Origin: Isotricha intestinalis
Lineage: Eukaryota > Ciliophora > Litostomatea > Vestibuliferida > Isotrichidae
Assembly (NCBI GenBank): GCA_023807065.1
Contig: JAJJLU010004706.1
Coordinates: 1-10,172 of the forward strand
DNA: 10,172 nt
Direction: 5' to 3'
The notes beneath the pieces are model-generated. The model was not told the origin of the DNA. It made no database searches and saw only the letters and a program-made list of their open reading frames with translations. This document shows positions 1 to 8,524 of this stretch, piece after piece. Position 1 is the stretch's first letter. Each line of letters starts with the position of its first letter. The translations under genes were made by a program, and so were the position numbers.

Positions 1-150
1 TTCTTCTACTAAATCTATTTTATTTTGTACTAAAACAGAAGGTAAAAATCCCCCATCTATAAATCGTGCACTATCATCTACTGATTCTTTCCATTTTAGT
101 GTATCTGATAAAGTATCTTTATTTGTTATATCACATAAAACAATATTATT
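1..150 (-). CDS. Rab32-like small GTPase, internal fragment
   Basis: Reading leftward from 150, the reverse strand encodes the middle of a Rab GTPase. It starts with a core strand resembling IVLCDIT, followed by a KWKESVDD stretch. An insert, FIDGGFLPSVLV, is typical of Rab32/Rab38/Rab29-type proteins, and the G4 guanine-binding motif NKID (as NKxD) comes next. The frame is still open at the left edge. The P-loop, switch I and the DTAGQ motif should lie to the right of 150. They are absent, and an in-frame TGA occurs immediately beyond. Family knowledge: these GTPases direct traffic to lysosome-related organelles, and in protists to phagosomes. The fragment is cut off at both ends, by the window edge on the left and by a sequence junction on the right, so it cannot be judged functional. 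Confidence 0.75.
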
Positions 151-151
151 A

Positions 152-406
152 ACTCAACAAACTGAAAAATTAACCAATGAATTGCAAAGAATAATTGATG
201 AAGATGCTGGCTTATATAACTTAAATAATGCTCAAATACAAAGACTTCAAAAGATTATTTATGATAATAAAAAATTATTATCTGATGAATTTGCTGCTCT
301 AAATGTACTTGAAAATTATGTTAGAAGTCAACCTGTGGGAAATAGCAATGTAACTAAGACTGTAACTCAAACTAGAACAACCTATACTATGAAAAATCAA
401 TATTAA
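152..406 (+). CDS. C-terminal tail of an unrecognised forward-strand protein
   Basis: A forward reading frame ends with TAA at 404-406. About 85 codons from the junction near 150 look coding, with balanced composition and Ala, Gly, Pro and Val codons unlike the neighbouring spacers. The stretch reads as a helical, probably coiled-coil region rich in Leu, Gln, Asn and Lys. It is followed by a low-complexity Thr-rich tail (TKTVTQTRTTYTMKNQY). There is no credible ATG, so this is the 3' end of a longer gene whose 5' part is missing. The frame is also open across 1-150, but that stretch is antisense to a Rab and is probably not part of this protein. I do not recognise the family. A cytoskeletal protein would fit the tail, but that is a guess. 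Confidence 0.5.
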   Translation, partial: TQQTEKLTNELQRIIDEDAGLYNLNNAQIQRLQKIIYDNKKLLSDEFAALNVLENYVRSQPVGNSNVTKTVTQTRTTYTMKNQY

Positions 407-1907
407 TGAAAGTGATATAAAAATAATATAATTGATTTAATTTTAAATATTTGTTATTTATTAAAACATTTTTTGAATAAGCTATATTTGATTGCATTGA
501 TGACCAAATTTGAATTCCTTCATTGAGTGTTATTGAAATTTCAGACGAAAAATTTTGAATAGAATCCCTTAGACTTTTAGACAATAAATTTTTAAAATTG
601 AAAAAATGTTGACAATTTCTATCAAAAAAAAATCCTAAAGTCAATTCCATAACTTTGATTTCATTTGTTTCATTTTGACACATAGCACTTAAAGCATAAT
701 TTTTATCAGTTAAAATTCTTTTATTATCAATTTCATTAATATTTGTAATACCCCAATTAACTATATTTTTAGAATTCCATAAATTTTCTTTTTTAATTAA
801 TAAATCTCTATGTTTTGAATTAAATTCTTTTATAAAATCTTGTTGTCTATCAAATAAGTCGTAAAATTCTTCACTAAAATGAATAAAATTTTTAGTATAT
901 TTTGTTACATATTTTTTAACTAATTCATTTTGGTTTAATAATATTCTACCCCAATTTTTAAAAAAATTGCAATATTCATCAAAATTTTTTTCTATATCAT
1001 CTGATAAATTAATTTTATTTGAATTCAGAGAAATTTCTTTAAAATAATTAGAAATATTATTTAAATTTAAAGCTGCATTATTTAAATTATCATAAAATTC
1101 TTTAAGTTCTTTATTAATACTATTCATATTTTTTCTGGTATTACCTAAATAATTATAATAACAATTAAATTTATTAAAAAATTGAACATAATAATTTTGA
1201 TTATTAAAATTAATTGAATTAATTTGACCACTCAAATTAATCATTTGATCAGTAGTATTAATAGAAACTGTTTTAGGATCTAAAACTTTCATTTTATGTT
1301 CAAAAAGAACTCTATCACCTAAAGATAAAAAAGATAATAATGGTTCACAAGCTTTAAAATTTTCATTTTTTAAAATATCTTCTAAAAAAACTTGTAATTT
1401 ATTCATCCTTTTATTAATAAAATTTTCTGTAAATCTTTTATTTCCTATTTTTTTCTTTGGTAAAGGAAAAACATATTCTCCAGGATACATTACAATTAAA
1501 CATTCTCTTAACCAAATAAAATCATTATATCTTCTACTTACTAACCAATTAAAATTTTCTGTTGTTATATCATATAAAATATATTTTCCACTTAAATTAA
1601 AAATATTTCCTTCAATTTGACGTGGATTATTAATTTTAATTTTTATATCTTTATCATTTAATATAGTTTTTTCTATTTTTATACATGATATAGTTATCTT
1701 GGGTTTATTTGGAATTGTTATATAATAATCTTTTAATATAGAATTTAATTCAAGTATATGAAATGATTTTAATTCTTTATTTGGATAATTTTTTTTTAGA
1801 AATTCTATGAAATTTTCTTTTGTGTAATCTTTTTTAATTATATTTTCTTCTATAAATGTTTCATATGGATCTAATTCTTTTGTTTCTTCTTTTCCTTCTT
1901 CTGTCAT
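387..1907 (-). CDS. PX-domain sorting nexin (SNX, probable PX-BAR type)
   Basis: This 506-aa protein has a PX (phox homology) domain at about residues 70-200. It shows the RRYNDF motif (125-130), the proline-containing membrane loop FPLPKKK (147-153), and the second basic site with an R-x3-L-x2-FL pattern (R167 onward). These are the residues that bind phosphatidylinositol 3-phosphate in the family. The region from about 215 to 480 is helical and Asn/Lys-rich, and matches the position of a BAR-like dimerisation domain in SNX proteins, though its sequence is too diverged to assign by eye. The first 65 residues are acidic and probably disordered. Expected role: a peripheral endosomal protein in retromer-like sorting or membrane tubulation. 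The start is the ATG closest to the upstream A-rich tract, and the stop is TAG. The last codons overlap the tail of the convergent forward gene by 20 nt. There is no transmembrane segment and no visible intron. Confidence 0.85.
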   Translation of the reverse strand: MTEEGKEETKELDPYETFIEENIIKKDYTKENFIEFLKKNYPNKELKSFHILELNSILKDYYITIPNKPKITISCIKIEKTILNDKDIKIKINNPRQIEGNIFNLSGKYILYDITTENFNWLVSRRYNDFIWLRECLIVMYPGEYVFPLPKKKIGNKRFTENFINKRMNKLQVFLEDILKNENFKACEPLLSFLSLGDRVLFEHKMKVLDPKTVSINTTDQMINLSGQINSINFNNQNYYVQFFNKFNCYYNYLGNTRKNMNSINKELKEFYDNLNNAALNLNNISNYFKEISLNSNKINLSDDIEKNFDEYCNFFKNWGRILLNQNELVKKYVTKYTKNFIHFSEEFYDLFDRQQDFIKEFNSKHRDLLIKKENLWNSKNIVNWGITNINEIDNKRILTDKNYALSAMCQNETNEIKVMELTLGFFFDRNCQHFFNFKNLLSKSLRDSIQNFSSEISITLNEGIQIWSSMQSNIAYSKNVLINNKYLKLNQLYYFYITFINIDFS

Positions 1908-2043
1908 TTTTTTTATTTATGGGATTTAAATGATTATATTTTATTTTTAAAATATTTTTTTATAATATTTTATATATTTTATAATTATATAATTAATAAT
2001 ATATTTTATCCACTCAAAAAATATTATATTGATAAATAATTTT
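1908..2043. other. AT-rich spacer upstream of the sorting nexin
   Basis: This is nearly pure A/T sequence between the sorting-nexin start and the decayed frame. It must contain the sorting-nexin promoter, but no recognisable element stands out from the background. Confidence 0.4.
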
Positions 2044-2317
2044 TTAATTTTTTCCTAAATTAATTCCAATGACATTCAAAGGACTATTTTTCCTATATAT
2101 ACATTTATATTTTTTTTCTGAATTTTTAATCTTAATAATCCAAGAAAATTTTTCATTTATATGAAAAATTTATTTTTTTTCCTCTTCTTAAAGGAGTTAA
2201 TATTTTTTCATCTCTTCTTCTTTGTATTAATTGAATTAGGATGGTGGTTTTCAAATTTTATATTTTTTGAGATTCATTTTCTTCAGTAAAATAAAAAGTT
2301 TGCTTTGGAATATAATC
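2044..2317 (-). pseudogene. Decayed reverse-strand reading frame, family unknown
   Basis: Two adjoining reverse-strand segments read like protein. The segment 2317-2156 gives 54 codons starting DYIPKQTFYFTEENESQ, with one internal TAA, and continues through RRRDEKILTPLRRGKK. At 2155 a one-base skip leads into 36 codons (2154-2047). These include FSWIIKIKNSEKKYKCIY and SPLNVIGINLG, and end at TAA (2044-2046). Pro, Trp, Cys and Gly codons are more frequent than in the surrounding spacer. One stop plus one frameshift within about 90 codons suggests a gene remnant. An upstream open piece (about 2352-2426) may belong to it. Chance openness in AT-rich DNA cannot be excluded and I recognise no family. 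Confidence 0.35.
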
Positions 2318-2504
2318 TAAATAGATTTATATGAATAATTAATTATCTTTAATAATAATTTATTTTTATATCTTCTCTTTCTGATGTAGATGCTTTTAAA
2401 ATTTTTTTTATCATTAATGCTTTCATTTATCTTTTTTGAATGACATTTTAATTTTTATTATTATTTATAAAATTTTGTATTAAGTTTTAACTATATTTTT
2501 ATAA

Positions 2505-5394
2505 ATGGAAAATAAAATGAAAACTTATGATGAATTAAAAAAAAGTAAAACTATTTTGGATAAATTTTTTTCAGATGGAAATATGTAATTAAATTATTTT
2601 ATAATAAATAAATAGAAATATTGATTCAATTGTAGAAAAAATTTTATCAAAATATAATAACATAGAAGAATTATTCAATGAAAAAGACCCCCCAGAAGAA
2701 GAACCTTATGAAGTATTAATTTTAAATACATCAATGAATTTCACAAAAAAATATAATAAAAATAAAGTAAATAAAAATGATTTGTTTAATGATAATATAT
2801 TATTAGAGGATATCGATAATGATATTATAAAAAAAAATCAAGAAAACAAAGAAAAGAATGAAAATCTAAATATTTATAATGATTATTCCTTTGATCAAGA
2901 AGATGATGTATTTCTTAATGAGAAAGAACTTTTTTCTTCTGAAGAAGAACAAGCAGAAACAGAAAAAAAATTTAATTTAAATTTTAGGAAAAAAAGTAAA
3001 TTAGACTTTAAATCTATAAATCAGCATACTCTTGAATTAATAAATTTTATAATGAATTTATTCAGTAAAATTGATTTAGTAAATGAATATTTATTGAGAA
3101 ATATATTAAAAAAATATGCTTTAAAAGTTTCAGAAAATTTAAAAAATTCAAATATCGAATATTATAATAAAGGAATAAATTATTTAAAATCATTGCAAAT
3201 TAATAAAGAAAGAACTCCAGAAAATTATTTTGAATTTACATATGAAGATTTCCTTTTAATTTTATGTTCAATTATTAATTATTACACAAATTTAGATATA
3301 AAAATAAAATTTGAAGGAACAACAAATATAATAGACTTATTTATATATGGAAATGAAGAAAAATATTCTTTTCTTGCAGAAAAATTACAATATGAACTTC
3401 AATTAAAACCATATGCATATAAATATGAATTATATAAACATATAAAAGATAAGAGAAAAAAAAATGATAAAAATACTTCATTCATCAGATTAGGCACAAA
3501 TGAAATATTATTAACTAGTAATGAAGAAGGTGAAATGTATCCTTTTGATAAACCTCTTCAATTTGAAAAATTAAATGATGATTCTCCCTTTTATTTTCCT
3601 CCTTATATGAAATATAATTCTGAACATGAAATTAAATATAGAAGATACAATAAAAATGATTTATATCATGAATGTCCTATTCATTATAATAAATATGATG
3701 AAATATGTGATAATTGCAGTAAATTTAGAAATATTGATAAATTATTATTAATTAATTATTCAATTGAAAAATTAATTAATTTTGAATATTTTAAAAGGCA
3801 AGAGGTTTTAGTAAATCGAATTCATAAAAGAAATTATTTATCTTATGGAGTTAGTATTGAAGTAAATAAATTACAAGAAAAAACTTTAAATTTTTTTAAC
3901 AAGGAAAATACAAAATATTTAATTAACTTAATCAGAAATTATCATGGTGAAAAAGTGGCTTATTATTTTTTATATTTGAATCATTATATGAAATGGTTAA
4001 TCATACCATCTATTATAGGATTAATTTTTATGTTTTTAAAAGGTAATAATCCAATAACAAAACTTTTCCCAATTATTAAATATGAACATGTTTATAGAAT
4101 ACTTTTTTGTGTAATTATTACAATTTGGTCAACTTTATTTATAAAAAGTTGGGGAAAAAAAGAAAAATTTTATTCTTATTTATGGGGAACTGAAAATTAT
4201 AAACAAAATGAAACTAAACATGAAACTTTTGTACCAGAATTAGAAAAATATTTTATTTTAGGTGAAAAAATTCAATATTCAAAACCTTCAAATAGAATTA
4301 TAAAAAGAATATTTTCATATTTTGTATTATTGTTAATGGGCTTCATAACAATAGTAAATTCATGTTATATATTATATAAAAAACAAGTTTTTTTAAATGA
4401 TCTTGAAAAAAGATTTGAAAACAAAGATATAAATATTTACTTCGCTAAATTCAGTTCTTTTGAAATTTTTTTAACAGCTGTTTTTGCAGCATTAAATGCA
4501 ATAGTAATTAAGTCAATGGGTTTTTTTTATAAAAGATTAGCTAAATTTTTGAATGAATGGGAAAATTATGAAAAAGAATATCAAGCAAGGAAAGATAAAA
4601 TTATAAAATTAATAATATTTGAATTTATTAATAATTATACAGGTGGATTCTTTATAGCTTTTGTGAAACCAAACTTAAAAAATGAAAAATATAGTAAATG
4701 TTCAGGTGGAAGTTGTGTAACAGAATTATCTACTTTAGTATATACTTTAATATTCATAGAATTTTTAACTGTATTTTTTGATGTTGGAGTTCCAATAGTA
4801 TTAAATTTTATTAAAAAATATAAAATAAAGAAAATAAATCCAAATATAAATTTAGACTTTCCAACTCATTCATTAGATAATCAAAAAATAATAACTGAAA
4901 GTGATCCAATGTTATATGAATATAATAAAATTCTAGTTTTATTTGGATATATTTGCTTATTCAGTGCCTCTGCTCCAATAACTCCAATTGGAATTTTATT
5001 TGTTGTTTATTTATATAGTTTTACTGATTTAGCTAAAAAATTTAAATTTGAAAGAGTAAATATTATTGATAAATCTAATGGAATTGAAATTTATAATACT
5101 TTAATGAAGGGATTAATGTTTGTAGGTTTAGTTGTTAATTCTGGAATCATAATGTTTTCAGAAAAATTTAATACTGGAGAAGAATGGTTTTGGAAAGTTT
5201 TAGGTTTATTAATTTTAGAAAATTTTATTATCAGCGTTTATTTTTTAATAGATTTTAATATTTTACCTAATTGGTTTAGTTATTTGGATGATATTAAACA
5301 ATTATATGATGTTAAATATTATTCAAGAAAAGAAAATGAACTTCCACATTGGAGATATATGAAAATTAGAAAAAATTCTGAAAATGATATTTAA
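2505..5394 (+). CDS. Anoctamin/TMEM16-family membrane protein (scramblase or ion channel)
   Basis: Joining 2505-2584 to 2616-5394 gives 952 residues; the uninterrupted part from the ATG at 2734 alone gives 886. Numbering here is for the spliced product. The cytosolic N-terminus (1 to about 470) is acidic and Lys/Asn-rich, and has a Cys/His cluster (C380, H383, C391, C394). The anoctamin domain starts near the HGEKVAYYF motif. Ten membrane helices follow at about 485-502, 519-539, 592-614, 642-664, 690-711, 730-756, 795-813, 815-832, 859-875 and 888-910. Family hallmarks include the W-N-Y stretch after helix 4, FINNYTGGFFIAF in helix 5 and LFGYICLFSASAP in helix 7. Known members are dimeric Ca2+-activated lipid scramblases or anion channels of the plasma membrane or ER. 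Of the five classic Ca2+ ligands, three positions appear acidic (D749, E795, D831) and two do not (K798, Y827). Which activity it has cannot be told from sequence. The Rab gene follows 103 bp downstream in the same direction. Confidence 0.9.
2585..2615 (+). other. 31-nt spliceosomal intron in the anoctamin gene
   Basis: The interval begins GTAATT and ends AAATAG. Exon 1 (ATG at 2505) would hit an in-frame TAA at 2586 if unspliced. Removing the 31 nt joins AT to A, giving an Ile codon. The frame then stays open through 39 further codons, including an acidic EKDPPEEEPYEV stretch, into the ATG at 2734 and the rest of the anoctamin. The length is not a multiple of three and the intron carries a stop, as is usual for tiny protist introns. 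Confidence 0.75.
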
Positions 5395-5472
5395 ATTTTC
5401 TAATTGTTATTTAAATGATTAATTAATAAAATGAAAAAAAACATTAATTAAAAATAATTTGTCTTTTATTTA

Positions 5473-5496
5473 AATATAATATTTAATATAATATTT
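5473..5496. repeat. Perfect 12-bp tandem duplication before the Rab start
   Basis: The unit AATATAATATTT occurs twice in succession at 5473-5484 and 5485-5496. One base separates it from the ATG at 5498. It lies in the 103-bp anoctamin-Rab spacer, where the Rab promoter and 5' UTR must be. It may be only a replication-slippage product of AT-rich DNA. Confidence 0.6.
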
Positions 5497-5497
5497 A

Positions 5498-6169
5498 ATG
5501 GCAAACATTGAAAAAGAATTTTCAAAATATTCCTATGAAATATTATCTGAAAATAATATAGATTATAATATAAGTTTTAAAATAATAATTATCGGTGACA
5601 GTGGAGTTGGAAAGTCATTTTTAACAGGAAAAGCAATAAATAAACCAATTGGCAAAGAATATAGTGCAACAGTTGGTTTTGAATTTAAAACATTTTGTAT
5701 AAAAATTAATGATAAAATTTGTAAATTACTAATTTGGGATACATGTGGACAAGAAGTTTATAAAAGCTTAGTTTTAAATTTTTATAGAAATTCATCCTTA
5801 GCAATTTTAGTTTATTCTATAGATAGTGAATCTAGTCTTGAACATATTGAAAACTGGAAAAATGAAATTGATAATAATTGTCAACAAAATACAAAATTTA
5901 TATTAGTTGGAAATAAAAATGATTTGGAAGAAAAAAGACAAGTTACTTATGAAGAAGGATTAGAATATAGTAAATCAAAAAAATGTGATTATTTTATGGA
6001 AACAAGTGCTTATACTGGTTATAATGTCAAAAATGTTTTCATAAAATCAGCTATATTATTATATGAAGATTATATTGCTAATAAATATGATAATATTAGT
6101 TTGGCTTCAGAGGTTAGTGATTATAAAAGAAGTATTCATGAAAAAAAAATAAAAAAAAATTGTTGTTAA
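5498..6169 (+). CDS. Rab-family small GTPase
   Basis: This 223-aa protein is a complete GTPase. The P-loop is GDSGVGKS (33-40), the switch I threonine is T58 in ATVGFEF, and the G3 motif is WDTCGQE (80-86) with catalytic Gln85. G4 is NKND (139-142) and G5 is ETSAYTG (168-174). The C-terminus is a hypervariable Lys-rich tail ending in CC, the double-geranylgeranylation signal of Rabs. The order and spacing match the Rab family, which cycles between membrane-bound GTP and cytosolic GDP forms to direct vesicle traffic. Two points differ from typical Rabs: Cys83 replaces the usual Ala of WDTAGQE, and about 27 residues precede the first core strand. The subfamily is not clear; a Rab1/8-like position is a guess. 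The TAA stop directly after CC confirms that TAA ends translation in this organism. Confidence 0.92.
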   Translation: MANIEKEFSKYSYEILSENNIDYNISFKIIIIGDSGVGKSFLTGKAINKPIGKEYSATVGFEFKTFCIKINDKICKLLIWDTCGQEVYKSLVLNFYRNSSLAILVYSIDSESSLEHIENWKNEIDNNCQQNTKFILVGNKNDLEEKRQVTYEEGLEYSKSKKCDYFMETSAYTGYNVKNVFIKSAILLYEDYIANKYDNISLASEVSDYKRSIHEKKIKKNCC

Positions 6170-6365
6170 AAATCTGTTTTGGAATTATAAATAATAAAAT
6201 AAATTTTTTATATAGATCAATTTTATTAATATGTAATAATTTTTTAATACATCATAAGAAAAGTAATTTATAAATAAAAAAAAATTTTTGATTGTACTTT
6301 TTCAAAATTAATTATTTTTTGACTAAATAATACTTATTTTTTCTTTATAAAAACATTTAAAAAAA

Positions 6366-8228
6366 TTAAAATTTTTTAGAAATAATAATTTTTCCCCTGC
6401 ACAAAGGACATTTAAATTCATTTTCAAATAGCTTAAAACAACTTTCACAAAAAAGATGTTTGCAAGGAATTAAAACAATGTTTCTTTCCTTTTCAAAGCA
6501 AATAGGACATAAATTGTGTTCACCATAACCACTACTTGATTTGTCAACATTTAAATCTTTTATTTCTTTTTGTATTTCTTTAAATATAGAGGAATTAAGA
6601 AGTTTTTCACTTTTATATTTTCTCCAAAATGAAAGAATTGATCCTGTTCCTAATGTTTTAACTTTATTGTTATAAGAGTGAATATTAAATCCATAACATA
6701 ATATTTTATCTTCTTTACATCCTATAGAATGTAAAACTAATTTACCTAAATAATAAAAATACGATGAAGATAAATCTTCTAATTTATTTTCATTAAGTGC
6801 AATATAATAAGAATTAAATAATTCTTTTGCTATTAAATCTAATTCATAATCTGATGTTTTCCCTAATTTATTTAATTTTTTATTTATTTTATATAAAATA
6901 GATGAACAAAACCTTTTATATGATTTTGAATTAGAATTTGCAAAAGAGAAATATATTAGTTCATTAGCTTTTTCTAAATTTTGTTCTACAAGACCATCTC
7001 CTAAATAATATAAATATGAATTAACTAAATTAAATTCTACTTCAGCTATTTCACTTGAGAATAATTCATTTATTAAATTCTTATTTTCTTTTTTAATTAT
7101 ATTTTGTAAAAAAAAAACTAGATCTTTTGAAAATGGATCAATATATCTTAGAATATCATTCAAGAAATTTGGTTTAAAATATTTTTTTACAATTTTTCTC
7201 AAATAAAAAAATTCATAATAAGAAAATATTCCTCCTAAAATTATATCATTTATAATCATATCAAATAATTTAATATAAATATTTTTATCTTGACATTCAA
7301 ATAAAAATTGTACTCCTTTCAACCAAAAAAAATTATCAAAGTAACAAAAATAACAATATATATTTCCATTATTTATTCCTTCTTCAAAAATATTTAAAGA
7401 TTTTTCATAATCTTCTTGTATTTCATATAAAAATCTACCATATTCTCCATAAGCTTTATAAATTTTATTTTTAACGCATAATTCATAATATTGATTTGCT
7501 TGAGAAGCATTTTCTGTATCACTTTTCAAACTTGCATATTTATATATGGCCTCATTTAAACCTTCATCTGCAATTTTTTTTAATATTTCTTTATTTGAAT
7601 GTCCTTCTTCTCCTGATGAAAATTTTAAAATTAGCATTGTTAAAATAAAATCTATTTCTAATGAAGAAGATTCAAAATATTTTGGATTTTGAATACCCCA
7701 ATTTAATAACTTTTTTGCTTTCATATAATCAGGATCTTCTTTTTCAAAATGAAATTTAACTTCTTTTAATAAACTTGTTGAATAAAAGTCATTTCCTCGA
7801 AGTATTTGATAATTTGTATAAGCAAGACATTTATATAAATAAAAATGTTCTAATAAACGATTTCTAACTATTTTAAATTTTAAACTTTCATATAAATGTA
7901 TTTGAAACATTTTATAACAACTAAGATCACAATTATTTTTAATTGCATCATATTTATATAAATTATAGGCTTTAATAACATCAATTGATTTCCCATTTAA
8001 ACCATATTCATATTCTAAAGCAGTTAAAAACAATTTTAAATGACTTTTATTTGCCAATGAAAAAAATCGTTTTTTTAATTCAGGGGGCAACCAATCAAAT
8101 AATATTTTATGCCATTTTTTTGGAGGAAATTCTATTAAATATTCATTATCAAATGATTTATTTATAGGAAATAATTTTTTTATTTCATCTTTTGATATTT
8201 CTTGTAGTTGATGAAACTGTTTATTCAT
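6366..8228 (-). CDS. Sel1-like repeat protein with C-terminal RING finger (probable E3 ubiquitin ligase)
   Basis: This 620-aa protein ends in a C3HC4 RING finger. Its ligands are C574, C577, C589, H591, C594, C597, C607 and C610, in the pattern CPIC-x11-CKH-x2-C-x2-C-x9-CPLC. RING fingers of this type recruit E2 enzymes. Upstream are alpha-helical pairs of the Sel1/TPR type: about 64-100 (EYGLNGKSIDVIKAYNLY), about 212-290, and a further one after 400 with YLYYLGDGLVEQNLEKA. In Sel1 proteins these repeats bind partners, so this is most simply a substrate-binding scaffold joined to a ligase module. No transmembrane helix or signal peptide is apparent, suggesting a cytosolic or nuclear location. 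It converges with the Rab gene across a 196-bp spacer. The start ATG follows an A-rich leader, the stop is TAA, and no intron is needed. The substrate cannot be inferred. Confidence 0.85.
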   Translation of the reverse strand: MNKQFHQLQEISKDEIKKLFPINKSFDNEYLIEFPPKKWHKILFDWLPPELKKRFFSLANKSHLKLFLTALEYEYGLNGKSIDVIKAYNLYKYDAIKNNCDLSCYKMFQIHLYESLKFKIVRNRLLEHFYLYKCLAYTNYQILRGNDFYSTSLLKEVKFHFEKEDPDYMKAKKLLNWGIQNPKYFESSSLEIDFILTMLILKFSSGEEGHSNKEILKKIADEGLNEAIYKYASLKSDTENASQANQYYELCVKNKIYKAYGEYGRFLYEIQEDYEKSLNIFEEGINNGNIYCYFCYFDNFFWLKGVQFLFECQDKNIYIKLFDMIINDIILGGIFSYYEFFYLRKIVKKYFKPNFLNDILRYIDPFSKDLVFFLQNIIKKENKNLINELFSSEIAEVEFNLVNSYLYYLGDGLVEQNLEKANELIYFSFANSNSKSYKRFCSSILYKINKKLNKLGKTSDYELDLIAKELFNSYYIALNENKLEDLSSSYFYYLGKLVLHSIGCKEDKILCYGFNIHSYNNKVKTLGTGSILSFWRKYKSEKLLNSSIFKEIQKEIKDLNVDKSSSGYGEHNLCPICFEKERNIVLIPCKHLFCESCFKLFENEFKCPLCRGKIIISKKF

Positions 8229-8524
8229 TTTTAATTTTATTTAATTTATTTTAATATAAAAATTAATTTGATTATATGTTTAGAATAAAATTCTACAAAA
8301 ATATTTTTACAAAAATGATAAAAAAAAGATTAAAAGATATATTCAATTCTCGATTTAATTTTTCGGTTTAATTTTTCATTTTTAAGTGATTTTTTTAATG
8401 AAAATTATAAAGATATTTCTATTTGACATTAGAATAATCATATTTTTTTCTTCATCTTTTATTTCTATTTTGATACTTCATCTTGTTAAATCTGATTTTT
8501 TTTCATTTTCTATCTTTATATTCA
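8229..8524. other. AT-rich spacer upstream of the Sel1/RING gene
   Basis: About 300 bp of A/T-rich sequence with scattered T-runs and no supported gene on either strand. It should include the promoter of the reverse-strand Sel1/RING gene. A short imperfect direct repeat occurs near 8352-8380, where two copies of a TTTAATTTTTC-like word follow each other. Confidence 0.4.

Noticed and set aside
2..181. Forward frame open from the left edge into the protein tail at 152-406
   Set aside because: The stretch 1-150 is better explained by the reverse strand, which gives a clear Rab match with the NKID motif. The openness of the forward frame there looks incidental.
387..6169. A joint membrane-traffic system formed by the sorting nexin, anoctamin and Rab genes
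   Set aside because: The proteins share a broad theme, but they lie on both strands with separate spacers in a eukaryotic genome. Proximity alone does not support a functional unit.
7985..8167. Forward 60-codon open frame
   Set aside because: It lies wholly antisense to the N-terminal part of the Sel1/RING gene and has no family features.
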